From NCBI GenBank assembly GCA_026387805.1, contig JAPLKY010000365.1, positions 1 to 9,192 of the forward strand: DNA of 9,192 bases, written 5' to 3'. Below, one piece after another: positions 1 to 6,582 of the stretch (positions are counted from its first letter, which is position 1; each line of letters starts with the position of its first letter). The translations under genes were made by a program, and so were the position numbers. The notes beneath the pieces are model-generated. The model did no database searches. It was given only the letters and a program-made list of their open reading frames with translations, and had not been told where the DNA came from. The stretch comes from Candidatus Krumholzibacteriia bacterium (lineage in GTDB: Bacteria > Krumholzibacteriota > Krumholzibacteriia > Krumholzibacteriales > Krumholzibacteriaceae).

Positions 1-829
1 TGCACTCGTCCCGCTTTGCGATGAGCCTTTCGCAGACCTCCGCCGCATGGGACGGAGGGTAGTTGAACTGGTTGTCGACGACGTACGCATTGCGGACGCC
101 GTGCCGGTCGAAGAGCTCCCGGAACTCCTCGGCGACCTCGCCGGGCGGCCTGCAGCGCACGGCGGCGCCTTCCACGATCGGATAGGTGCAGTAGATGCAC
201 CCGAAGGGACAGCCGCGCTTCGTCTGAATGCTCGCGCTTCCTCCCGCGGCCCGATAACGCGCCCCGTCGACGAGATCGCGCGCGGGGCGCATACCGCGAT
301 CGAGGGACTCGAACGCGGCGCCCGCCATCTCGAATCCCCTCTCACCCGCGCTCGGGAGCACGACCCCCGGGACATCCGCGTATCCCTCCCCGCGTTCGAT
401 CCGGTCGAGGAGCCGCGGAAAGCTCCACTCCCCCTCGCCGGCGATTCCGGCGTCCGCCCCGGTGAACCGGAGAAGTTCGCCGGGCATCACGCTGAATCCC
501 GAGCCCCCGAGGATAACGGGCGCCGCCGAGCGCCGCCGGCATTCGTCGACGATATCCTCGAGCTCCCCGACGAAGGAGAGGGGGTTGAAGTACGCCATGA
601 GGTCGACGTTGCGGAGCGAGATTCCAACGACGTCGGGCCGCGATCGCGCGATCGCCTCCCGCACGGCCGCCCTTCGATCTTCGACGAAGCAGAGGTCGAG
701 GAACTCGACGTCCCTCCCCGCGGCGCGGAGACCCGCCGCCACGTATGCCGGTCCCAGCGGTTCGACGGGCACCCACGGCAGCTGCGGCGAAGGTTTCAGG
801 CTGTTGGACGAGATGAGGAGGACCCTCAC
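1..829 (-). CDS. B12-binding-domain radical SAM protein (3' end cut by window edge)
   Basis: 276 residues are visible, without a stop before the window edge. The N-terminal half (about 1-150) resembles the cobalamin-binding domain of COG1032-type radical SAM enzymes: VRVLLISSN, then PLGPAYVAAGLRAAGRDVEFLDL, RPDVVGISLRNVD, VILGGSGFSVMP and GIAGEGE. The histidine of the DxHxxG motif is absent, as is common in this group. The radical SAM domain begins with the cluster motif at Cys207, Cys211 and Cys214 (RGCPFGCIYC). The start is a GTG at 829, one base after the stop of the adaptor fragment, with the repeated GGTGG of that gene's end serving as Shine-Dalgarno; translational coupling is likely. 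No ATG is available nearby, and VRVLLISS is the expected N-terminus. Such enzymes perform methylations or other radical reactions on varied substrates. The substrate here is unknown, and the missing C-terminus prevents finer placement. Confidence 0.88.
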   Translation of the reverse strand, partial: MRVLLISSNSLKPSPQLPWVPVEPLGPAYVAAGLRAAGRDVEFLDLCFVEDRRAAVREAIARSRPDVVGISLRNVDLMAYFNPLSFVGELEDIVDECRRRSAAPVILGGSGFSVMPGELLRFTGADAGIAGEGEWSFPRLLDRIERGEGYADVPGVVLPSAGERGFEMAGAAFESLDRGMRPARDLVDGARYRAAGGSASIQTKRGCPFGCIYCTYPIVEGAAVRCRPPGEVAEEFRELFDRHGVRNAYVVDNQFNYPPSHAAEVCERLIAKRDEC

Positions 830-830
830 G

Positions 831-2180
831 TCACCACCACCAGAATTCCACCCGGACGAATCTGATGATCTTTCGCGTGAGGAGATCGATGAGCCGGTGC
901 TTCCCGCAGTAGATTCTCGCGGCGCCCGTCATGCCCGGCTTGAGGAGATGCCGCGCATTATCCACCTCCGCCGTGACGATGAGAACCGTGCGGTTCAGTC
1001 GATCGATCGCAACCGGGGGCACCGAGACGACCCGCCCGGCGAACGAAGAGGCGGGGAGCGAGCGAGCCTTGAGCTTCACCGCCATCCCCTCGCGGACGTC
1101 GACGATGTCCTTCTCGGAGACCGGCATCTCGAGGAGCATCCTTCCGCAGCTGACGATCTCGCAGATTTCATCCCCGATCTCGAGATACTCCTTGAGCCGA
1201 TCCTTCAGCCGGTGAGTCGATACGACCCCCGCGAGAGGACTCCTGATCTCCGTGCGCCCGATCTGCTGCGAGAGAAATCCGAGAGAGGCCCTCAGACGAT
1301 CCACTTCCGCTTCGGCTTCCCGTATCGACTCCGGTCGATTTCCCGCGGCGAGGACGCGCAGATCGCCCTCCGAACGCTCGAGATCCTTTCGGCTCAGGCT
1401 CAGCTCCTGCTGGGCTTTCTCGTATTCGTTCGGCGATACGAGGTTCTTCCGGTACAGCTCCCCCACGCGCTCGAATTCCTTTTCGGCGTACGAGACCTGC
1501 ATCCTCGAACGGTCGACGAGCTTCCTCGATCGATCCACTTCGATTTCGAGAGGCCCCTTCCTCAGGAGCGCGAGCCGCGCCTCCCCCTTCGCCATCTCCG
1601 CCTCGGTCTCTTCGAATCGCGCGCGGTACTCGCCATCGTCGACGCGAGCGATCGTCTGCCCCGCGCGAACGGTGTCTCCTTCGTCGACGCAGATCTCGGA
1701 GAGTATCCCGTCGACCTCGGCGCGGATCGTCGCGCGCGCGTCGGGCAACAGGATGAACCGCCCCGTGATCCTCAGATCCCACCGTACGAGTACCAGGGCG
1801 AGGATGCAGACGGCCGCGATCCCGAGACCAATAATCAATCGTTTCCGCTTCATGCCGGGCCCCTTTCGTTCCCCGAATGCCCCGCGGATCCCCATTGTCC
1901 ACCTTTCGAGAGTCCCTGTAAAGAGGAGGATGAGCGCGGCGGCGAGGACGAGGAGTCCCGCTCCATGAAAGCGCGACACAACGAATCCCGCGGCCTTGAG
2001 CACGATGAAAACGATGAGCGCGAACGAATAGACCACGGCGGCGAGACCATACCACCGGTAGATCCGTTTTTCGGAATCGGCCGGCTCAGCCGCGCCTTCG
2101 ATGCCTCCGTGCCGCCATGCGATCGCCCTCGAAAGAAGATACGCGAATGCCTTCTTGCGGAGATTCGGCATCTCGAGCCA
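831..2180 (-). pseudogene. HlyD-type membrane fusion adaptor, C-terminal fragment of the split M50-HlyD fusion gene
   Basis: C-terminal part of the same protein in another frame. It resumes at WLEMPNLRKKAFAYL (from 2180), the family segment that follows the missing LDGYY block. Two membrane helices follow (about 2051-1989 and 1976-1917), then a third at about 1841-1785. Next comes a biotinyl-lipoyl half (RAEVDGILSEICVDEGDTV and onward), a long Glu/Arg/Lys-rich coiled-coil hairpin (about 1620-1260), the second lipoyl half (RSPLAGVVS), and a beta-barrel region (LLEMPVSEKDIVDV and onward). This is the layout of HlyD-type adaptors fused to M50 proteins. The open frame extends to a TTG at 2294, but its first 38 codons overlap the M50 fragment out of frame and are not family-like. 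An ATG at 1853 with AAAGGGG six bases upstream could start a 340-residue stand-alone adaptor. The stop is one base from the next gene's GTG. Confidence 0.8.
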
Positions 2181-2985
2181 GCAGTGGCGTCTCCGGATCG
2201 ACGATCCGCCAGACGACCGCGGCGGCCCCCCATATGAATATCTGCAAAAACACTCCCGCGAAAGAGACCCACAGCCTCTTCCTCTTGTCCTCAAAGAGCC
2301 AGGCGTCGCTCACGTTGCAGTAGAAGGCGGGGAGCAGATACATGAGGAGAAAGCCCATTTCGTAAACGTGCCCGCCGTAATGCGCGCACGTCAGTCCATG
2401 GGCGAACTCGTGCAGGGCGATGACCGCGATAACGGCGATGAGAAGCGCCGGTATCGTCCCGAGGCGCAGGAGCCGCTGGGCCTGTTCGGCGTAGTCGCGC
2501 CAGTCGGCAACGGTGATGCCGAGAGCCGCGATCGAAAGGAGAATCGTGATGAGCACGAAGTATCGTGTGAAGAAGAATCCGATCCGGGGGGCCAGAAACG
2601 AAAAGAAGGCATCCGGGTTGATCGTTTTGAGCTTGATGTAGAGCCCTCTCCCGGCGCCCCGCTCCCCCGTCTCGCGCTGCGAGCGGACGATCTCCTTCGC
2701 GGACAGGCCCCGATCGAGGAGCCCCAATCGGTCGAGGCGTCCGACGAAGGCATCGAGCTTCTCCGAAGGAAGGGCGACTCCGAAGGCGGCGCGGAAGCGA
2801 CTGAGAATCTCATCCGGCGCGATCGCGCCGTCGAGAGCCCGGGCGATGAAGTACTCCGTCTCTCCGAAGCGGAAGATCCGTCTCGTCACGGGATCCTTGA
2901 CGACGTAGACCCGTTCCCCCTTCTGCGTCATCTCGCCGACGACGAGATCGGTTCTCAGCTTCGGGTATTCGAGCGGCGTCGGCAT
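2086..2985 (-). pseudogene. PqqD-like/M50 (site-2 protease-like) N-terminal fragment of a split M50-HlyD fusion gene
   Basis: N-terminal part of what should be one membrane protein. Residues about 10-92 resemble a PqqD/RiPP-recognition-like winged-helix domain (VVKDPVTRRIFRFGETEYFI). About four hydrophobic segments follow, near 140-160, 174-194, 207-224 and 238-259. The zinc metalloprotease motif HEFAH is at 192-196, and the family block FYCNVSDAWLFEDKRKRLWV is at 221-240. Homologous sense ends at about Thr266 (near 2188). The remaining 33 residues to the stop at 2086 are out-of-frame Arg-rich sequence overlapping the next fragment. The segment normally containing NLNPLIKLDGYY, with the third zinc-binding residue, is absent from both frames, so proteolytic activity is unlikely. 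The ATG at 2985 is the first possible start after the corA stop, 12 bases away, and has no clear Shine-Dalgarno. A sequencing or assembly error is the main alternative to a real pseudogene. Confidence 0.8.
2180..2188 (-). other. Deletion/frame-change junction inside the M50-HlyD gene
   Basis: Reading down the minus strand, the M50 frame ends its homologous sense at IVDPET (2190-2188 is the Thr codon). The HlyD frame begins its own at WLEMPNLRKK (2180). Going from one to the other skips one base relative to frame. Typical relatives, from memory, have roughly 35 residues here including the LDG zinc-ligand motif. The simplest reading is a loss of about 100 or more bases, with length equal to 2 modulo 3, rather than a single-base slip. 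Confidence 0.65.
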
Positions 2986-2997
2986 CGGGGGAACCGG

Positions 2998-4062
2998 TTA
3001 CAACCATTTCTTCTTGCGGAAGTACACGAGCATCGATACGCCCACCGTGAGGACCACGAGCATGACCATCGGGTATCCGAAATGCCATCTACATTCCGGC
3101 ATGTAATCGAAGTTCATGCCGTAGATGCCGACGACGAAGGTGAGCGGGATGAAGATCGTCGCGATGATCGTCAGCACCTTCATGACCTCGTTCAGCTTCA
3201 TGCTCAGGCTCGAGAGATAGATGTCGATCATGCCCGCCATGAGGTCGCGGAACGACTCGATCGTCTCGATGATCTCGATCGTGTGCCCGTAGACATTCCT
3301 GAGGAAGATGAGCGTGTCCTTGCGCACGAGGGGCGATTCGACGCGCTCGAGGTTCGCGATCACCTCGCGGAGCGGCCAGACCGCCTTGCGGAGCTCGATC
3401 ATCTCGCTCTTGAGATGATGAATCGTCTGCAGGTTCTCGGCGGTCGGATCGACTATGAGCCGTTCCTGAATCTCCTCGATCCGCTCGCCGAGCCATTCGA
3501 AAACCGTAAAGTATCCGTCGACGATCGAGTCGATGAGCGAGTAAGCGAGAAAATCGGCCCCCGCCCGCCGTAACTTTCCGGTTCCCTTGCGGATCCGGTC
3601 CCGCACCGGATCGAACACGTCCCCGACGTCCTCCTGGAACGAGATGACGAAGTTCAGGCCGAGAATGAGGCTCACCTGCTCGACCTTCACCCGATCCCTC
3701 GATCCCTCGAAGTAGAGCATCTTGAGCGAGAGGAAAATATAATCGCCGAAATCGAGCATCTTCGGTCGCTGCACGGTATTGACGACGTCCTCGAGAACAA
3801 TCGGGTGGATGCCATAGCAGGCGCCGAGCTTCTCGACTACGCGTACGTCGTGGACGCCGTCCACGTTGATCCACGTGGTGGTCGGCTTGTCCCGGTACGC
3901 GAAGCACTCATCGACGCTCTCGACGATCTTCTCGCGGAAACCCTCGCCGTCGAAATCCATGACGGTGATCCGGACATCCTCGACCTTCTTCTCGCCGATG
4001 TGGACGAGGGTGCCGGGGGCCAGCCCCGGTTGTCTGTGCAACTTCCTCGTGAATCCGAACAC
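2998..4062 (-). CDS. corA: CorA-family divalent cation channel (Mg2+/Co2+)
   Basis: Inner-membrane pentameric channel for Mg2+, Co2+ or Ni2+ (354 aa; Thermotoga CorA is 351). A long cytoplasmic N-terminal domain runs to about residue 290, followed by two membrane helices at about 293-313 and 329-348. The signature YGMNF (GMN at 315-317) lies at the end of the first helix, and the chain ends in a basic FRKKKWL tail. The start is a GTG at 4062, 12 bases after the hbd stop, preceded by a G-rich but not canonical Shine-Dalgarno. The early PGTLVHIGEKK block is typical of the family N-terminus, so a later start is unlikely. It is apparently cotranscribed with the B12 mutase genes. Thermotoga CorA is known to move cobalt, so a cobalt supply role is possible, but Mg2+ uptake is the default reading and the sequence does not decide. 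Confidence 0.93.
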   Translation of the reverse strand: MFGFTRKLHRQPGLAPGTLVHIGEKKVEDVRITVMDFDGEGFREKIVESVDECFAYRDKPTTTWINVDGVHDVRVVEKLGACYGIHPIVLEDVVNTVQRPKMLDFGDYIFLSLKMLYFEGSRDRVKVEQVSLILGLNFVISFQEDVGDVFDPVRDRIRKGTGKLRRAGADFLAYSLIDSIVDGYFTVFEWLGERIEEIQERLIVDPTAENLQTIHHLKSEMIELRKAVWPLREVIANLERVESPLVRKDTLIFLRNVYGHTIEIIETIESFRDLMAGMIDIYLSSLSMKLNEVMKVLTIIATIFIPLTFVVGIYGMNFDYMPECRWHFGYPMVMLVVLTVGVSMLVYFRKKKWL

Positions 4063-4074
4063 GCCCCGCCCCCG

Positions 4075-4929
4075 TCACTTCTCGTATGTGTAGAATCCGC
4101 GGCCCGTCTTTCGCCCGAGGTACCCGGCGTCCACCATCTTCTTGAGAAGGGGACACGCGCGGTACTTCGGATCCCCGAGCCCGCAGTAGAGCACGTTGAG
4201 AATATTGAGACAGATGTCGAGGCCGATGAGATCCGCGAGCGCGAGCGGCCCGAGCGGATGGTTCATCCCGAGCTTCATCACGTCATCGATCGCCTCGGCC
4301 GACGCGACCCCTTCCATGAGGCAATAGACAGCCTCGTTGATCATTGGAAGAAGAACTCGGTTGGAGACGAATCCGGGGTAGTCGTTGACCTCGACCGGAA
4401 CCTTGTCGAGCTTCTTGCTCAGATCGACGATCGCGGCGATCGTTTCGTCGCTCGTCGCAAGCCCCCTGATGACCTCGACGAGCTTCATGACCGGCACCGG
4501 ATTCATGAAATGCATCCCGATGAACCTGTCGGGGCGGGACGTCTGGGCCGCGAGCGCCGTGATCGAGATCGAGGAGGTGTTCGTCGAGAGGATCGCGTCC
4601 TTTCCGAGGAGCCCGTCGAGCTCCTTGAACACCTTCGTCTTCATCGCGAAGTCCTCGAGAACCGCCTCGATGACGAGGTCGGCGGAGGATGCGTCCTTGA
4701 TGCTCGTCGAACCCTTGATGCGTCCGAGCACTTCCGCTTTCACCGCCTCGCTGATCGCCTCTTTCTTGACGAGCCGAGAGAGGCTTTTCTCGATGGCGGC
4801 GATTCCCCGCTCCACGAACGAGTCCTTTATGTCGATCATGACGACGGGGTACCCCCGGTGCGCGAATACCTGCGCGATGCCGTTTCCCATCGTACCCGCG
4901 CCGATGACGGCGATCCTCTTCACTTCCAT
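4075..4929 (-). CDS. hbd: 3-hydroxybutyryl-CoA dehydrogenase
   Basis: NAD(P)-dependent enzyme (284 aa; clostridial Hbd is about 282) interconverting 3-hydroxybutyryl-CoA and acetoacetyl-CoA, the step next to the thiolase. N-terminal Rossmann domain with GAGTMGNGIAQ at 10-20. The catalytic set, aligned by spacing to the human short-chain hydroxyacyl-CoA dehydrogenase, is Ser119, His140 (in GMHFMNPVP), Glu152 and Asn190 (in GFVSNR), all present. The C-terminal dimerisation domain contains LGMNHPLGPLALADLIGLD. The ATG at 4929 is chosen over an in-frame start at 4968. It gives the standard MEVKRIAVIGAGTMG beginning, and AAGGGAGG lies seven bases upstream, overlapping the thiolase stop. The gene ends 12 bases before the CorA gene. 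With the mutase and thiolase it implies a route between isobutyryl-CoA and acetyl-CoA; a crotonase and an acyl-CoA dehydrogenase are not in the window. Confidence 0.95.
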   Translation of the reverse strand: MEVKRIAVIGAGTMGNGIAQVFAHRGYPVVMIDIKDSFVERGIAAIEKSLSRLVKKEAISEAVKAEVLGRIKGSTSIKDASSADLVIEAVLEDFAMKTKVFKELDGLLGKDAILSTNTSSISITALAAQTSRPDRFIGMHFMNPVPVMKLVEVIRGLATSDETIAAIVDLSKKLDKVPVEVNDYPGFVSNRVLLPMINEAVYCLMEGVASAEAIDDVMKLGMNHPLGPLALADLIGLDICLNILNVLYCGLGDPKYRACPLLKKMVDAGYLGRKTGRGFYTYEK

Positions 4930-4936
4930 ATTCCGT

Positions 4937-4944
4937 CCTCCCTT
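4937..4944 (-). promoter_or_regulatory. Ribosome binding site of hbd overlapping the thiolase stop
   Basis: AAGGGAGG on the minus strand, seven bases before the ATG at 4929. Its first two bases are the last two of the thiolase TAA, so translation of the two genes is probably coupled. Confidence 0.75.
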
Positions 4945-6124
4945 ACAGCATCTCGATCGAGAGTGCAACCGCGTTCCCGCCGCCGAGACAGAGCGAGGCG
5001 AGCCCGCGCTTCCCTCCCGTCTGTTTCAGAACGTGAATCAGCGTCACGAGCAGGCGCGCGCCGGAACAGCCGATCGGGTGGCCGAGCGCGACCGCGCCGC
5101 CGTTTATGTTGACCTTCGCCGGATTCATCTTGAGCACTTTCATGACCGCGCACGGCTGCACCGCAAAAGCCTCGTTGAGCTCGATCGCGTCGAAGTCGTC
5201 TATGGTGAGGTCAACCTTCTTGAGAAGCTTCGGAATGGCGACGGTCGGCGCCATCATGACCCACTCGGGCTTCATGCCGCCCGTCGCGTAGCCGGTTACG
5301 CGCGCGACCGGCTTTACCTTGAGCTCCTTTATCTTCTTCTCCGAGAGGAGCACCATCGCCGCGGCGCCGTCCGAGATCTGGGAGGCATTCGCGGCCGTGA
5401 TCGTGCCGCCCGCCTTGAACACGGGCTTCAGCTTCGCCATGCCCTCGATGCTCGAGTCCGCGCGGGGCCCCTCGTCGCGGTCGATGCGCACCGGATCCCC
5501 CTTCTTCTGGGGTATCTCGACCGTCATCATCTCTTCCTTGAATCTGCCCTTTTCATGAGCCGCGACCGCCTTGCGGTGGCTCGCGACCGCGTATTCGTCC
5601 ATCTCCTCGCGCGACACCTTGTACGTCTCGGATACGAGCTCCGCCGTGTTCCCCATATGGAAATTGTTGTAGATATCCCAGAGTCCGTCGAACACCATCG
5701 TGTCGACGATCGCGCCGTCGTTGAGCCGGTAGCCCGTCCGCGCCTGCCGGAGGATGTACGGCGCGGCGCTCATGTTCTCCATGCCGCCCGCGACGACGAT
5801 GTCGGCGTCCCCCAGCATGATCGCCTGGGTGCCGAGCGAGACCGCCTTGAGACCGGAACCGCAGACCTTGTTGATGGTGAGCGCCCCGGCCGTTTCGGTC
5901 ACACCGCCGTAAATCGAGGCCTGGCGGGCCGGATTCTGCCCGAGCCCCGCGGTGATGACGTTCCCCATGATCACCTCTTCAACCAGGTCCGGGCTCACCC
6001 CGGAGCGCCTCAGCGATTCGGCGACGACCATTGCTCCCAGACGCGGAGCGGGGAATGACGACAATCCACCCAGAAACTTGCCGAGAGGCGTTCTCACCGC
6101 ACCGGCGATATAAACCTCGGACAT
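4943..6124 (-). CDS. Acetyl-CoA C-acetyltransferase (acetoacetyl-CoA thiolase)
   Basis: Biosynthetic/degradative thiolase (393 aa, the usual family length) that interconverts two acetyl-CoA with acetoacetyl-CoA in the cytoplasm. Visible motifs: N-terminal MSEVYIAGAVRTPLGKF; nucleophile Cys88 in NKVCGSGLKA; AGGMENMS shortly after; NEAFA; His349 in NGGAVALGHPIGCSGAR; and second catalytic Cys379 in CLGGGNAVAL. All catalytic residues are present. The open frame reaches 56 codons further upstream, to 6292, but that part overlaps the small-subunit gene and encodes an Arg-rich sequence unlike thiolases. The ATG at 6124 has AAGGAGG just before it. It sits 20 bases after the small subunit and 13 bases before the dehydrogenase. 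Those neighbours point to C4 acyl-CoA metabolism rather than a long-chain 3-ketoacyl substrate, though exact chain-length preference cannot be read from the sequence. Confidence 0.95.
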   Translation of the reverse strand: MSEVYIAGAVRTPLGKFLGGLSSFPAPRLGAMVVAESLRRSGVSPDLVEEVIMGNVITAGLGQNPARQASIYGGVTETAGALTINKVCGSGLKAVSLGTQAIMLGDADIVVAGGMENMSAAPYILRQARTGYRLNDGAIVDTMVFDGLWDIYNNFHMGNTAELVSETYKVSREEMDEYAVASHRKAVAAHEKGRFKEEMMTVEIPQKKGDPVRIDRDEGPRADSSIEGMAKLKPVFKAGGTITAANASQISDGAAAMVLLSEKKIKELKVKPVARVTGYATGGMKPEWVMMAPTVAIPKLLKKVDLTIDDFDAIELNEAFAVQPCAVMKVLKMNPAKVNINGGAVALGHPIGCSGARLLVTLIHVLKQTGGKRGLASLCLGGGNAVALSIEML

Positions 6125-6128
6125 CGCT

Positions 6129-6135
6129 CCTCCTT
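6129..6135 (-). promoter_or_regulatory. Strong ribosome binding site of the thiolase
   Basis: AAGGAGG on the minus strand, four bases before the ATG at 6124. It decides this start over the much earlier in-frame start at 6292. Confidence 0.8.
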
Positions 6136-6144
6136 CCGTTCGTT

Positions 6145-6546
6145 TCACGCGGTATGCGCACAGCTCTTCTCGATGAATTCGACGATGCTTCTCGTGTCGG
6201 TCCCGGGACCGAACACCTTCGCGACCCCGAGCGCCTCGAGCTTGCCGACGTCCTCCTCGGGAACGATTCCGCCCCCGACGATCTTGATGCACGCGGCGCC
6301 CTTCTGCTTGAGCAGCTCCATGACCCGCGGGAACATGGTCATATGCGCGCCCGAGAGAATGCTCATGCCCACGACGTCGACGTCCTCCTGGATGGCGGAT
6401 TCCGCGATCATCTCGGGAGTCTGGTGAAGCCCGGTGTAGATCACTTCCATGCCGGCGTCCCTAAGCGCGTTCGCCACGACCTTGGCGCCCCGGTCATGGC
6501 CGTCGAGCCCCGGCTTCGCGATGAGCACCCTGATCTTTCGTGCCAT
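6145..6546 (-). CDS. icmB: Cobalamin-binding small subunit of the acyl-CoA mutase
   Basis: Rossmann-like B12-binding subunit (133 aa) that holds the cobalamin tail and supplies the lower axial histidine to the large subunit. Base-off/His-on motif DGHDRG at 15-20 (Asp15, His17, Gly20), SIL at 62-64, and GGG at 91-93 are all in place. Its length matches stand-alone small subunits such as IcmB (about 136 aa). The open frame continues upstream to a TTG at 6564, but the ATG at 6546 is the better start. It has an AGGGGG Shine-Dalgarno seven bases before it, and the sequence MARKIRVLIAKPGLDGHD is the usual family N-terminus. It lies 36 bases downstream of the large subunit, the widest gap in the window, and 20 bases before the thiolase. 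The domain alone does not separate isobutyryl- from methylmalonyl-CoA mutase; that rests on the large subunit. Confidence 0.94.
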   Translation of the reverse strand: MARKIRVLIAKPGLDGHDRGAKVVANALRDAGMEVIYTGLHQTPEMIAESAIQEDVDVVGMSILSGAHMTMFPRVMELLKQKGAACIKIVGGGIVPEEDVGKLEALGVAKVFGPGTDTRSIVEFIEKSCAHTA

Positions 6547-6552
6547 TGCAGC

Positions 6553-6559
6553 ACCCCCT
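6553..6559 (-). promoter_or_regulatory. Ribosome binding site that fixes the small-subunit start
   Basis: AGGGGGT read on the minus strand, with six bases between it and the ATG at 6546. It lies inside the six extra codons that a TTG start at 6564 would add, so it argues for the ATG. Confidence 0.7.
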
Positions 6560-6582
6560 GTCAACGATGCAACGTGTAACGA

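Noticed and set aside
2150..2220. Programmed ribosomal frameshift joining the M50 and HlyD halves
   Set aside because: No slippery heptamer was seen, and shifting frame would still leave out the conserved zinc-ligand segment, so a deletion or assembly error explains more.
462..2237. Very long plus-strand open frames (also 2101-3573, 3805-5112, 4385-6058 and 7087-8394)
   Set aside because: They lie antisense to clearly recognisable genes, give Arg/Asp/Glu-rich or Ser/Arg-rich translations with no family features, and are expected where high-GC codon bias removes stop codons on the opposite strand.
6559..6564. TTGACA on the minus strand upstream of the small-subunit gene, resembling a -35 box
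   Set aside because: There is no -10-like sequence at about 17 bases downstream, and the site overlaps the Shine-Dalgarno region of an evident operon gene.
6547..6582. Possible B12 riboswitch or terminator in the widest gap
   Set aside because: Only 36 bases are non-coding, far too short for a cobalamin riboswitch, and no hairpin with a T-run is visible.
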